Assembly (NCBI RefSeq): GCF_028356935.1
Contig: NZ_CP102798.1
Span: forward strand, 1,860,001 to 1,924,000
Direction: 5' to 3'
Length of the DNA stretch: 64,000 nt
Source of the DNA: Lysinibacillus sp. OF-1
GTDB taxonomy: Bacteria; Bacillota; Bacilli; Bacillales_A; Planococcaceae
Shown here: positions 51,094 to 59,805 of the stretch, piece after piece
Numbering within the stretch: position 1 is the stretch's first letter
How the letters are laid out: every line of letters begins with the position of its first letter
Translations under genes and position numbers: made by a program
Notes under the pieces: generated by a model
Seen by the model: only the letters and a program-made list of their open reading frames with translations
What the model was told of the DNA's origin: nothing
Databases searched by the model: none

Positions 51094-52485
51094 TTATTTG
51101 ACGTTTGGATAAATCATCGTTGCTGGGTCGACATATTCATCGAATTGCTCTTCTGTTAGTAAACCACTTGCGATAGCTGCTGCTTTTAAAGTAGTGCCTT
51201 CTTTGTGCGCTTTTTTCGCGATTTTTGCTGCGTTTTCATAACCAATGTATGGATTTAATGCCGTTACAAGCATTAATGAATTTTGTAAATTATGATCTAG
51301 TACTTCTGTGTTAGGCTCAATGCCTACAGCACAATGGTCGTTAAATGATTTCATTGTATCGGCTAATAGGCGAGTCGATTGTAAGAAGTTGTAAATAATA
51401 ACGGGTTTAAAGACGTTTAGTTCAAAGTTCCCTTGAGAAGCGGCGAAGGCAATTGTCGCGTCATTGCCGACTACTTGTGTGACAACCATTGTCATAGCCT
51501 CACTTTGGGTAGGGTTTACTTTACCTGGCATAATCGATGAGCCTGGCTCGTTTTCAGGGATTGTGATTTCGCCAATACCAGAACGAGGGCCACTCGCAAG
51601 CCAGCGAACGTCATTAGCAATTTTCATTAAATCAGCTGCTAATGCTTTTAATGCACCATGAGCAACAACAGCTTCATCATGGCTTGTTAAGGCATGGAAT
51701 TTATTCGCAGCCGATGTGAACTGTTTGCTTGTTAGTTCACTAATTTCTGCTGCTACACGATCACCAAATTCAGGATGAGCGTTGATACCAGTACCAACAG
51801 CTGTGCCACCAATCGCAAGCTCCTTCATGTAGTCAATATTTTGGAGTATCATATGCTCGGATTTTGCTAGCATGGCTGCCCAGCCGCTAATTTCCTGACC
51901 TAATGTAAGAGGTGTCGCGTCCTGTAAATGCGTACGGCCAATTTTAATAATATCTTTAAATTGGGCTGCTTTGTCTTCTAACGTTGATTTTAATAGACGA
52001 AGTCGTGGTAATAAGTAATCTTCCACTTTTAACACAGCTGCAATATGCAATGCTGTTGGGAATGTATCATTTGAGCTTTGTGATTTATTGACATCATCAT
52101 TTGGATGAACAATATCAGCTTCGCCAGCGTCCTTTAATAATTGGTTCGCACGGTGTGCAATGACCTCATTCACGTTCATGTTGGATTGTGTACCGCTACC
52201 TGTTTGCCAAACAACAAGTGGGAATTGATCGTCCCATTGACCATTTAAAATTTCATCTGCAGCCTGTACGATGGCATTCGTTTTAATATCAGAAAGTTTG
52301 CCTAGTTTGTTGTTCGCAATCGCAGCACTTTTCTTTAAAATAGCCATGGCTTGCACAAGCTCAATCGGCATTTGCTCTGTACCAATTTGGAAATTCTCTT
52401 TACTGCGCTGTGTTTGCGCACCCCAAATTTTATCAGCAGGTACTTTAATTTCACCCATTGTGTCTTTTTCAATACGATAATCCAT
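51094..52485 (-). CDS. fumC: Fumarate hydratase, class II
   Basis: A 463-residue fumarase of the TCA cycle, interconverting fumarate and malate without an iron-sulfur cluster. Motifs: WGAQTQRS near the N-terminus, [36 protein letters not shown], and the superfamily signature [13 protein letters not shown] near residue 320. ATG 52485 is preferred over TTG 52491 because AAAGGAG is better spaced. Its upstream region holds a Fur-box promoter and then a terminator. Confidence 0.95.
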   Translation of the reverse strand: MDYRIEKDTMGEIKVPADKIWGAQTQRSKENFQIGTEQMPIELVQAMAILKKSAAIANNKLGKLSDIKTNAIVQAADEILNGQWDDQFPLVVWQTGSGTQSNMNVNEVIAHRANQLLKDAGEADIVHPNDDVNKSQSSNDTFPTALHIAAVLKVEDYLLPRLRLLKSTLEDKAAQFKDIIKIGRTHLQDATPLTLGQEISGWAAMLAKSEHMILQNIDYMKELAIGGTAVGTGINAHPEFGDRVAAEISELTSKQFTSAANKFHALTSHDEAVVAHGALKALAADLMKIANDVRWLASGPRSGIGEITIPENEPGSSIMPGKVNPTQSEAMTMVVTQVVGNDATIAFAASQGNFELNVFKPVIIYNFLQSTRLLADTMKSFNDHCAVGIEPNTEVLDHNLQNSLMLVTALNPYIGYENAAKIAKKAHKEGTTLKAAAIASGLLTEEQFDEYVDPATMIYPNVK

Positions 52486-52530
52486 GTTCAAACAGCTCCT
52501 TTATTATGTAAAACTCTCCTAATATACAGA

Positions 52531-52637
52531 TAAAAACGGATACTCTTAGTCTGATGTAAGAATATCCGTTTGATACATGCTTATTCAAAAAAGAGGGGGA
52601 TTCTGAATTAAGCAATTTGGAGAAAAGAAATAATCTA
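52531..52637 (-). ncRNA. Candidate Fur-regulated small RNA (FsrA/RyhB-like)
   Basis: A leftward sigma-A promoter overlapped by a Fur box would start transcription near 52637. About 70 bases downstream lies a strong terminator: a 14-bp stem (52535-52548 with 52557-52570, one G-U pair), 8-base loop, then T-rich sequence. The transcript would be about 107 nt with no ORF. Its middle carries TCCCCCTCTTTTTT on the minus strand (52600-52587), a C-rich patch complementary to ribosome-binding sites, as in B. subtilis FsrA. It may instead be an attenuated leader of fumC, whose ATG is 46 bases past the terminator. Confidence 0.6.
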
Positions 52638-52639
52638 CT

Positions 52640-52672
52640 GATAATGATAATTGTTATCAATTAAAAAGTCAA
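52640..52672 (-). promoter_or_regulatory. Promoter overlapped by a Fur box
   Basis: On the minus strand TTGACT (52672-52667) and TATCAT (52649-52644) are 17 bases apart. GATAATGATAATTGTTATC at 52640-52658 matches the 19-base Fur consensus at 17 positions and covers the -10 and half the spacer. A weaker second Fur-like site (TGAGAATAATTCGCA) is at 52698-52712. Confidence 0.82.
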
Positions 52673-52766
52673 CGGTTTTTCTTGAAGAAATTAATGATGA
52701 GAATAATTCGCAATCGTTATCTTTGGTTTTCCCGAATTTCTAAGAAATAAACGGCGCTGTGAGGCG

Positions 52767-52982
52767 TTATCTCTTTTTCTTTCCGATTTCTTTCAACGAT
52801 TGTTTTTTAGGGATTTTTTCAAATAAAACCTTTACCTGAAAATTATGGTCATCGATTTGAAGTACCTCTATCACCTTGGCTTTGCGCCCTTTAATTCGAA
52901 TATCCTCTTCCACTGTAGGCAGTTTAACGAGCAATTGGCTTAAAACAGACGTCTTGTTTTCATAAAAATGAGTCACAAACAT
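52767..52982 (-). CDS. Small hypothetical basic protein
   Basis: A 71-residue soluble protein, very lysine-rich at the C-terminus, with EEDIRIKGRKAKVIEVLQIDD suggesting a small beta-barrel core. AAGGAG precedes the ATG at 52982. Function unknown. Confidence 0.65.
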   Translation of the reverse strand: MFVTHFYENKTSVLSQLLVKLPTVEEDIRIKGRKAKVIEVLQIDDHNFQVKVLFEKIPKKQSLKEIGKKKR

Positions 52983-52985
52983 CGC

Positions 52986-53563
52986 TCTTCTCCTTCTAAC
53001 ATTTGATGTTACTCAATTTATGAGTGGGGCATAGTAGATAGAACTTTTGGTGAAGTGGTTGATTAGATTGGAGCTTCTTTAAGCGTTCATCAATTGAAGG
53101 GACTCGCTCACCGAGATTTCCAAATTGCTCATAAAGCATTCCCCATAAGTAATCTCCCAAAATGTCTGCGCAATAAAATCATTGAAATGAGCCAATTGCT
53201 AGGAAAACCAATAATTGTTGCGGAGAAAGCGTGGTTCATTCTGAAATACTTCACCAACAAAAGGTTTTATTTTATTTGAAAATCAAAAATATGACATAAT
53301 TCTACGTATGAGAATTGCAACTTTCGACATATCCTTTATTTATTTCTCGGGAAATATCTCATAGGGTTATGAGGGAATAGTAAGGATTTCCTAAGCTATT
53401 TCAGACAATGATTTGATTAGGGATTCAGATGGGTTCTTTTAGAGAAATATAATGTGTTTATGATTTGATTGACTATTCTTATTTTTCTTTTGACTCGTGA
53501 GATAGGTGTATTATGTTTCAGCTAGGGCGATGTTCGTTATAATAAGAGAAAGGAGGAAACGAG
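52986..53563. other. Intergenic region, nothing firm
   Basis: A stop-free rightward stretch at 53094-53279 has no ribosome site and is not called. TTGACT (53490-53495) and TATGTT (53512-53517), 16 bases apart, may drive the ATPase gene at 53564. Confidence 0.4.
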
Positions 53564-54292
53564 ATGTATTTAAAATCATGTAAGGTATTACAGGACACGA
53601 TTCCGAATAAACAAATGTATCCTTTTAATATCCCAAGCTTGCAGGATTTATATGAGCTGGAGTTTCCGACAAATGTAACGTTCTTTGTTGGAGAAAATGG
53701 GTCGGGGAAATCAACATTACTTGAAGCAATTGCAGATCGCTGCGATTTTAATACAGCGGGTGGTGGTCGCCAGAATTTATATGACGTACATAAGGCAGAG
53801 TCTTCACTGGGTGAATATATCCGCTTGTCGTGGATGCCGAAAATCTCGAATGGCTTTTTTCTACGATCAGAAACATTTTATCAATTTGCCAGTCATATTG
53901 ATTTGTTAGAAGATCCAAGGAAATATAACGCTTTTGGTGGGAAGTCGTTGCACCACCAATCTCATGGTGAATCTTTTCTTGCATTATTTATGAATCGTTT
54001 TAATGGCAAAGCTATCTATTTATTGGATGAGCCTGAGGCAGCATTGTCTCCAACGAGGCAGCTAAGCCTGCTGAAAATTATCAAGGATCTAGAGCATGAA
54101 GCCCAATTTATTATTGCCACACACTCGCCCATTTTACTGGGCTATCCCAATGCTACAATATATAGTTTTGATGAAGGAGAGATTGAATCGATTCGCTATG
54201 AGGATACCATTCATTACATCGTCACTAAACGTTTTTTAGATGCACCGCAATTCATTTTACGTGAGTTATTTGATGAGGAGAGGGAATTATGA
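53564..54292 (+). CDS. AAA-type ATPase (ABC-ATPase-like, RecF/SMC-related)
   Basis: A 242-residue soluble ATPase: Walker A VGENGSGKST at residues 42-51, SHGES signature-like segment near 138, Walker B IYLLDEPEAALSP near 155, and ATHSPILLG. This is the YbbA/AAA_21 pattern of overcoming-lysogeny-like or repair ATPases rather than transporters; no permease is nearby. AAAGGAGG precedes the ATG. It overlaps the next gene by 4 bases, so the two proteins are probably made together. Confidence 0.83.
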   Translation: MYLKSCKVLQDTIPNKQMYPFNIPSLQDLYELEFPTNVTFFVGENGSGKSTLLEAIADRCDFNTAGGGRQNLYDVHKAESSLGEYIRLSWMPKISNGFFLRSETFYQFASHIDLLEDPRKYNAFGGKSLHHQSHGESFLALFMNRFNGKAIYLLDEPEAALSPTRQLSLLKIIKDLEHEAQFIIATHSPILLGYPNATIYSFDEGEIESIRYEDTIHYIVTKRFLDAPQFILRELFDEEREL

Positions 54293-55512
54293 ATCAACGA
54301 AAAGGCTTAGTCATGCGAGAAATTCGATTAGACGAAATGGCACAGTCCATTGATTTACTGAATTATGTATTTCAGATGTCTATGTCCATTCACAAGGATC
54401 GCCGTTTTGTAAATGCCAAGAGCAGGCAGTTTAATGAAGGGCATGCCATTGGTTGGTTTGATGGCAAACAGCTTGTATCCCAAATTTTAAGTCTACCTTT
54501 TGAGGTTAATGTACATGGCAAAATTTATGAAATGGGCGGCATCACAGCAGTTGGCACATACCCTGAGTATTCTGGGCATGGCTTAATGGAGAGCTTGATT
54601 ATTGAAAGCCTGCAAAGTATGCGAAATGAAGGACAATGCATTTCCTATTTATTTCCATATTCTATCCCTTATTATCGCAAAAAGGGATGGGAAATTATGA
54701 GCGATATTGTAGAGTTTCAGGTGAAGGATACACAGCTTCCGCATTATGCGGGACTCAATGGGAAAATTCGTCGTGTTGATCCCAAACATGAGGATGTTGT
54801 AGATATTTACGCACGTTACGCACAGAAAACGCACGGAGTAATGGTGCGCAATAGCATTGCGTGGAATGAAAAATTTCAGGAGGATTTCTGGGAGGAGAAA
54901 TTCATTGATAGCGATGTCCAACTACAGGCAGCGGTCTATTATGATGAAGACGATATAGCGCAGGGCTATATGTTCTACCGTATAATGGAGGAAAATTATT
55001 ATATTGATGAAATCGTTTATTTACAGGAAGAGGCTCGTAAAGGCTTATGGAACTTTGTCTCGGCACATAGCTCGATGGTTTATAATGTTTACGGGAAAAC
55101 AACGGGAAATGAAGCTGTGGCCTTCTTATTAGAGGATAGCGAGATTATTCAAAAGGTCTCTCCTTATTTCATGGCGAGAATTGTCGATGTCAAAGAGTTT
55201 TTACTACGCTATCCCTTTGTCAGTCAGGATTTCGAGCTTCAGCTTGCTGTCAGTGATCGCGTTGTGGCGTGGAATAATGGTACATTCATCATCAAAATGA
55301 AAGATGGAAACCTGTCTGTGCAAAAGGTAAGTGAGACGTTAAACGATAATGCTGTTCATTTAACTGTGCAAACATTGGCTACGATGCTGTTAGGCTATAA
55401 ACGCCCAAATTATTTAGAAAAAATTGAACGGCTACAGGGTCGTGCTGAGGAAATTGCGTTGCTTGAAGCTGTCCTGCCAGTGGGTATCCCAACATTTATT
55501 GATTATTTTTAA
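54289..55512 (+). CDS. Eis-type GNAT N-acetyltransferase
   Basis: A 407-residue protein with the Eis architecture: N-terminal GNAT domain (GGITAVGTYPEYSGHGLMESLI acetyl-CoA loop, YYRKKGWEIMSD), a second GNAT-like domain to about 290, and a C-terminal SCP2-like domain. Eis enzymes acetylate aminoglycosides and other amines at several positions. The start overlaps the ATPase gene by 4 bases. Confidence 0.87.
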   Translation: MNQRKGLVMREIRLDEMAQSIDLLNYVFQMSMSIHKDRRFVNAKSRQFNEGHAIGWFDGKQLVSQILSLPFEVNVHGKIYEMGGITAVGTYPEYSGHGLMESLIIESLQSMRNEGQCISYLFPYSIPYYRKKGWEIMSDIVEFQVKDTQLPHYAGLNGKIRRVDPKHEDVVDIYARYAQKTHGVMVRNSIAWNEKFQEDFWEEKFIDSDVQLQAAVYYDEDDIAQGYMFYRIMEENYYIDEIVYLQEEARKGLWNFVSAHSSMVYNVYGKTTGNEAVAFLLEDSEIIQKVSPYFMARIVDVKEFLLRYPFVSQDFELQLAVSDRVVAWNNGTFIIKMKDGNLSVQKVSETLNDNAVHLTVQTLATMLLGYKRPNYLEKIERLQGRAEEIALLEAVLPVGIPTFIDYF

Positions 55513-55552
55513 GCCTTTTAGTGCGCGAGGGGGAGAGCCGTAACGTTGCCAG

Positions 55553-56941
55553 TTATGGCTGCCATGCCTCTTTTAGCCGTTCGACACCCAGTTTGATTTC
55601 TTCCATTGTTAACTTACTAAATCCTAATTGTAGCAATGGGTCCTCACTTGTTTGATTAATAAAAAACGGGCTTGTTGGATAAACCTTCACACCATAAGTC
55701 TCGGCTCGCTGGATGAGCTGTTGTTCTGAAAGCGGAGACTTGACCTTCACTACTATATAAAGCCCCGATTGCTCGCCCAATACAGCTATTTGTGGACCAA
55801 ATTGTCGTTGCAGCTCCTGAACAAGGTGCTGCATTTTTTGTTTATACGTCAAGCGCATTCGTTTAATATGACGTGTCCATTCCCCTTGTGCCATGAATTG
55901 GGCCATTGTCCGTTGATGAAGGGACGAGGCATTTTGTTCAAAATGAGCAAAGCGCTCTTTAAATGGCTGTACTAGCGTATTCGGCAAGACCATATAGCTT
56001 AATCGTACACCAGGTAAAAACGATTTTGAGAAGGTGCCGAGATAGATTACCTTTGAAGGGTCGATCGAGGCAAGGGCAGGAAATGGTTGTTGTGTATAGC
56101 GAAATTCGCCATCATAATCATCCTCAAGAATATAGCCATTGACTTGCTGCGCCCATTGAATTAAGGTTTGTCGCTGCTGAATGGTCATGGACACACCGTA
56201 TGGGAAATGATGTGAAGGGGTGACATACAATAAGCGTGATTGACAATGTTTAAGTATATCAAGTTGTGCCCCTGTCTCCATTACTGGCAATGTCTCTATG
56301 ACAAAACGATGTAACTGAAAGGCCTCACGCGCCCCATTATAGCCAGGGTCTTCTAAAAGAACACTTGGGAAATGGTCTTTTAATAAAAAGCCCACATACA
56401 GTAGCATTTGCTGTGTGCTACTGCCGATCATGATATTTTCGCTCGTTGTCGATACGCCTCTTGCTTGTAGTAAATACGGTACAAGCTGCTCCTTGAGCAA
56501 GGGATCTCCAAATAGCTCTCCATATTGATAGCATGATGGTTCCTGTAGCACTTGATTGGCTAATTGACGCCATGTTTTCATAGGAAAATATGTCTGGTCA
56601 ACAGCCCCAGCACGAAAATCTACAAGCAATGATGTTGTGTTGCTGGTTGGCTGTGATAGAACTGGCTGTTCCTGTTCCTGTTCCTGCAAGAAAACTGGCT
56701 CTAATGCATTGACGAAATAGCCTTTGCGTCCTTCTCCACGTATATATCCCTCAGCTACAAGCTGTTCGTAAGCAGTTAACGTTGTATTACGGCTAACCTG
56801 TAACGTTTCTGCTAATTTTCGAATGGAGGGCAGAGAATCGTTTGTTTGAAGTGTTCCTTGTGTAATGAGTATTTTCATTTGCTGATACACTTGTTTATAT
56901 TTAGCCTCTTTTTCTGTTAATAGAAAGATAAAGTCATCCAT
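55553..56941 (-). CDS. MocR-family regulator (GntR HTH fused to aminotransferase domain)
   Basis: A 462-residue fusion. Residues about 10-80 are a GntR winged helix (LPSIRKLAETLQVSRNTTLTAYE). Residues 110-462 are a fold-type I aminotransferase domain with YNGAREAF, EDDYDGEFRY and the PLP-lysine motif YLGTFSKSFLPGVRLSY. The family includes PdxR (pyridoxal), GabR and EhuR; which effector applies is not visible. ATG 56941 is used because AAGGTGG lies 6 bases before it. The divergent GNAT gene at 57053 may be a target. Confidence 0.9.
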   Translation of the reverse strand: MDDFIFLLTEKEAKYKQVYQQMKILITQGTLQTNDSLPSIRKLAETLQVSRNTTLTAYEQLVAEGYIRGEGRKGYFVNALEPVFLQEQEQEQPVLSQPTSNTTSLLVDFRAGAVDQTYFPMKTWRQLANQVLQEPSCYQYGELFGDPLLKEQLVPYLLQARGVSTTSENIMIGSSTQQMLLYVGFLLKDHFPSVLLEDPGYNGAREAFQLHRFVIETLPVMETGAQLDILKHCQSRLLYVTPSHHFPYGVSMTIQQRQTLIQWAQQVNGYILEDDYDGEFRYTQQPFPALASIDPSKVIYLGTFSKSFLPGVRLSYMVLPNTLVQPFKERFAHFEQNASSLHQRTMAQFMAQGEWTRHIKRMRLTYKQKMQHLVQELQRQFGPQIAVLGEQSGLYIVVKVKSPLSEQQLIQRAETYGVKVYPTSPFFINQTSEDPLLQLGFSKLTMEEIKLGVERLKEAWQP

Positions 56942-57052
56942 ATGATACCACCTTGACATGTTGAAATATTTGAAATTGTTTCTTTTGGAATGTCAGATTA
57001 TTTACTACCATCATATAAGAAGGACAATGAAAAAGAAATGGGGAATCGAAAC

Positions 57053-57493
57053 ATGAAAATTTATACAGTGACACAGGCAACCATTGAGGATGTTGTGCCT
57101 TTATTTAATGCCTATCGGGAATTTTATGGGCAACTGTCTAATATACAGAAAGCGGAGCAATTTATACGTGAGCGAATAGAACGGGCAGAGTCCATTATTT
57201 TTCTTGCGTATCAGGAGGATGAGGCAGTAGGGTTCGCTCAATTATTTCCTCTCTTTTCATCCGTAGCCATGAAAAAAGCGTTTATCTTAAACGATTTATT
57301 TGTTGCCAAACAAGCCAGACAACAAGGGGTGGCACAGGCTTTAATGGAACAATGCTACGTCTACTGTAAGCAGGAAAACGCTCGTTACATGATGCTTGAA
57401 ACTGCAACGGATAACATCAATGCACAGAAGCTCTATGAAAAGATGGGCATGACGATTGATAACAATGTCTATTATTATAGTATTTATTGGTAA
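57053..57493 (+). CDS. GNAT N-acetyltransferase
   Basis: A 146-residue acetyltransferase: ILNDLFVAKQARQQGVAQALMEQ is the acetyl-CoA motif and NAQKLYEKMGM the C-terminal one. Start ATG 57053 follows TGGGGAA; an in-frame ATG at 57038 is possible. Divergent from the MocR regulator gene, which suggests co-regulation. Confidence 0.82.
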   Translation: MKIYTVTQATIEDVVPLFNAYREFYGQLSNIQKAEQFIRERIERAESIIFLAYQEDEAVGFAQLFPLFSSVAMKKAFILNDLFVAKQARQQGVAQALMEQCYVYCKQENARYMMLETATDNINAQKLYEKMGMTIDNNVYYYSIYW

Positions 57494-57568
57494 TTAAGCT
57501 GTATGGTTGCTTAAGCGTGGAGCTCGATTGGTTGGTGATGGGATTGCTCATAAAAGGACGAAAGTGCT

Positions 57569-57606
57569 AGACCTCGCCATGTCTAATTAGACATAGCGGG
57601 GCCTTG
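57569..57606. terminator. Bidirectional terminator
   Basis: AGACCTCGCCATGTCTA and TAGACATAGCGGGGCCT pair with two mismatches, between two converging genes. Confidence 0.75.
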
Positions 57607-57608
57607 TG

Positions 57609-58301
57609 TTAGGCATGACTCATCCAGCCTGCGAAAAGACCAGAGGAGAAAAAGCGGGTAATGTTTTTGAATCCAGCTTCACTTAATAATTGTTGGATTT
57701 CTTGATCGGAAATGAAAGAGATATTCATGATGACTTTACCCATATTTTCTACTTTCTCTTTTGTGTAGCCAGCGTCTAAAAAGCCACTTTGCCAGATTTT
57801 GATACGATCTTGTAGTTCGTCACTTTCTCGGTCTCCATAGGCACAAGCAAGGACGAATGGTTTTCCGGGCTTTAATTGATCGTGAATGTTTTGTAGTAGA
57901 TGTAGTTTTTCCTGACGATCTACAATGAAATGAAGGACGAGGATACAGCTGGCCGCATCGAATTTTGGCGTGGTTTGTGGCAAGCTCTCAATAGTTCCTT
58001 GTAGCAGTCGAACTCGGCTTTCTAATTCGAGTTGTACGGCCTTGTGTTGAGCGATTTGGAGCATTTCCTCAGCTGGGTCAATGCCTGTGAATGTCCACAG
58101 AGGGTTCGTTGGTCCCCATGCGGAAAGTTCATTGCCACCGCCAGCCCCCACAACTAGCAGGGATGCCTCTTGTTCACCTAAATGAGAACGGAAATAGGCT
58201 TGAGCCACGGCAAATAATGTGTCATAGGCAGGCACCGAAATACGAGTACTTTGCTCATATGTACGTGCCTTTTCTAATAAATGTGTTGATAGTTTATCCA
58301 T
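57609..58301 (-). CDS. Class I SAM-dependent methyltransferase
   Basis: A 230-residue methyltransferase: motif I LLVVGAGGGNELSAWG near residue 45, acidic GIDPAEEML near 73, RVLLQGT region, and motif IV SCILVLHFIVDR. The target is not visible. TGGAGG lies 8 bases before ATG 58301. Confidence 0.87.
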   Translation of the reverse strand: MDKLSTHLLEKARTYEQSTRISVPAYDTLFAVAQAYFRSHLGEQEASLLVVGAGGGNELSAWGPTNPLWTFTGIDPAEEMLQIAQHKAVQLELESRVRLLQGTIESLPQTTPKFDAASCILVLHFIVDRQEKLHLLQNIHDQLKPGKPFVLACAYGDRESDELQDRIKIWQSGFLDAGYTKEKVENMGKVIMNISFISDQEIQQLLSEAGFKNITRFFSSGLFAGWMSHA

Positions 58302-58365
58302 CGATATAGCCTCCATTGCTTTATTATATATATTACAGACCCTTATTATCTGTAATTGAGTATAA

Positions 58366-58551
58366 ATGAAAATGATTGAAAGGACAAAGAAATCGCTTTT
58401 TATAAAAGAGATTGGCGAAGCCTTTTGGTTTTCAAATGAGCAATTTCATGCAGGGCATCGTGTTTGGCTGAGCTATGTTGTGGGGACACTTTCCGTTCAT
58501 GTGACCTTGTTAGCCGTGCTTATGACGGCATTTGCGGGCTATGTCATATGA
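58366..58551 (+). CDS. Possible small single-TM protein
   Basis: A 61-residue reading frame with a basic/amphipathic N-terminal half (FWFSNEQFHAGHRVWLSY) and one C-terminal TM helix. No ribosome site precedes the ATG, so the start is uncertain. Function unknown. Confidence 0.35.
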   Translation: MKMIERTKKSLFIKEIGEAFWFSNEQFHAGHRVWLSYVVGTLSVHVTLLAVLMTAFAGYVI

Positions 58552-58720
58552 TAGATGAATGAACGGATGACAGGAGGCTTCATAGTATCGCGATTTTGGT
58601 AGCAGCAGGTTTTTCTATGTTTTCAATGCTATCATGATGACATTTTGACTTATTTGCATTTCTTGGCGGACGCTTGCATAATAGGGCAGAGAATATTTTT
58701 TCGTGAAGGGACGTGCAAGC

Positions 58721-58906
58721 ATGACAGAATGGCCTAAGGGAGTAGCAAAACCAGCAATTCGTGCATTACAGGCAGCGGGTTATACAGAATTGAAGCAGCT
58801 GGAAAAAGTGGACCTTACGACACTAGCTCATTTACATGGGATGGGACCAAAAGCGTTAGCGGCGATTGAAGCGGCTCTAAAGGAAGGTAGTGAGCCTCGT
58901 GAATAA
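58721..58906 (+). CDS. Small helix-hairpin-helix (alpha-CTD-like) DNA-binding protein
   Basis: A 61-residue protein matching the helix-hairpin-helix fold of the RNA polymerase alpha C-terminal domain and its small stand-alone relatives: PAIRALQAAGYTELKQLEKV, then LHGMGPKALAAIEAAL. It probably binds DNA non-specifically. A promoter TTGCAT (58654-58659)/CATAAT (58677-58682) with 17-bp spacing lies upstream. It overlaps the next gene by 8 bases. Confidence 0.8.
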   Translation: MTEWPKGVAKPAIRALQAAGYTELKQLEKVDLTTLAHLHGMGPKALAAIEAALKEGSEPRE

Positions 58907-59066
58907 GCTAACATTGTTTTTACTAGCTATGGTTGTCTACTATATTATCGTTGTATTCCTTATTAGCAAGCTGTTTATTATTCCAATCATGAAAGTGATG
59001 GCCTTGATCTTTTTTATAGGGGCAGGCTATATTTTTTCTCGTAAAATGCGTAGAAAATTACAGTAG
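58899..59066 (+). CDS. Small two-TM membrane protein (55 aa)
   Basis: A 55-residue protein starting at GTG 58899, with AAGGAAGG about 9 bases upstream, two TM helices (about 3-25 and 29-47) and a basic C-terminus (RKMRRKLQ). It overlaps the helix-hairpin-helix gene by 8 bases and precedes the next gene by 8, so it is the middle of a three-gene operon. Function unknown. Confidence 0.65.
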   Translation: MNKLTLFLLAMVVYYIIVVFLISKLFIIPIMKVMALIFFIGAGYIFSRKMRRKLQ

Positions 59067-59074
59067 GAGGCAAT

Positions 59075-59707
59075 ATGAAAATTGTAAATCTAACATTCTT
59101 TTATGGAGCGGTTATTATCTTAGCGATTACGCTGTCATTAGCAGGTGTTCGACTATCCATCTCACTCGGGATATTTGCGTTATTCGCAATAGGGGTAATT
59201 TATCGTCATATACATATTTTATATCGCACCAACAATATGGAGCAGGTGGATAAATGGGTGAAAAAACATAGAAAAGAACCCATCTTTGCTGCACTTTATG
59301 CCAATGCTTATGAGACGAAGGAAGAACAGATTCGTGCAGTTGATGCTATCATCGACTATTACAAGCAACCTGCCGTAAAGTATAATTATCAATTTATTAA
59401 AGCAATCATGGAAGAGAATTTGGGTGACGCGAAAGTAGCGGCAACAAAAATTGGCAAAGAACCTTTAGCTAGCTATGCACATTGTTATATCGCTGCACTC
59501 GAAGGCAGAACAGCTGACATGACAAGTGATAAGCTAACACAGCCGTGGATGCAACCCGCAATCGAAGCAGTCTATGCCTATACAGTAAAGGATCAAGCAA
59601 AGTTTCGCCAATTTGCAGATGCGAGCATCGAACACGCTCGTGGCATACAGAAATATGGTCTTATACATAATTTCAAGCAACTAGAAGAAGATTTGGTCAT
59701 TCAATAA
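59075..59707 (+). CDS. Hypothetical membrane-anchored helical-repeat protein
   Basis: A 210-residue protein with two N-terminal TM helices (about residues 5-45) and a cytoplasmic helical domain of roughly 160 residues that resembles TPR repeats (EPIFAALYANAYETKEEQIRA). AGGAGG precedes the ATG. Third gene of the small operon. Function unknown. Confidence 0.7.
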   Translation: MKIVNLTFFYGAVIILAITLSLAGVRLSISLGIFALFAIGVIYRHIHILYRTNNMEQVDKWVKKHRKEPIFAALYANAYETKEEQIRAVDAIIDYYKQPAVKYNYQFIKAIMEENLGDAKVAATKIGKEPLASYAHCYIAALEGRTADMTSDKLTQPWMQPAIEAVYAYTVKDQAKFRQFADASIEHARGIQKYGLIHNFKQLEEDLVIQ

Positions 59708-59713
59708 TAGTTG

Positions 59714-59757
59714 GGCTACTTGGTAACCAGTACATACGGTATCAAGTAGCCTGTTTT
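59714..59757 (+). terminator. Terminator of the small-protein operon
   Basis: GGCTACTTG (59714-59722) and CAAGTAGCC (59743-59751), then TGTTTT. Confidence 0.75.
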
Positions 59758-59805
59758 CGTGTAGCTTACAATAAATGAAAAAATGATTCTATGAGGTGAC
59801 AATGA

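Noticed and set aside
52469..52660. 63-residue leftward ORF over the Fur box
   Set aside because: It spans promoter, Fur box and terminator hairpin and has no ribosome site.
53094..53279. 61-residue rightward ORF
   Set aside because: No ribosome site, no recognisable pattern, and in-frame stop just upstream.
58552..58620. Tiny hydrophobic peptide after GGAGG at about 58574
   Set aside because: No acceptable start codon at the right spacing.
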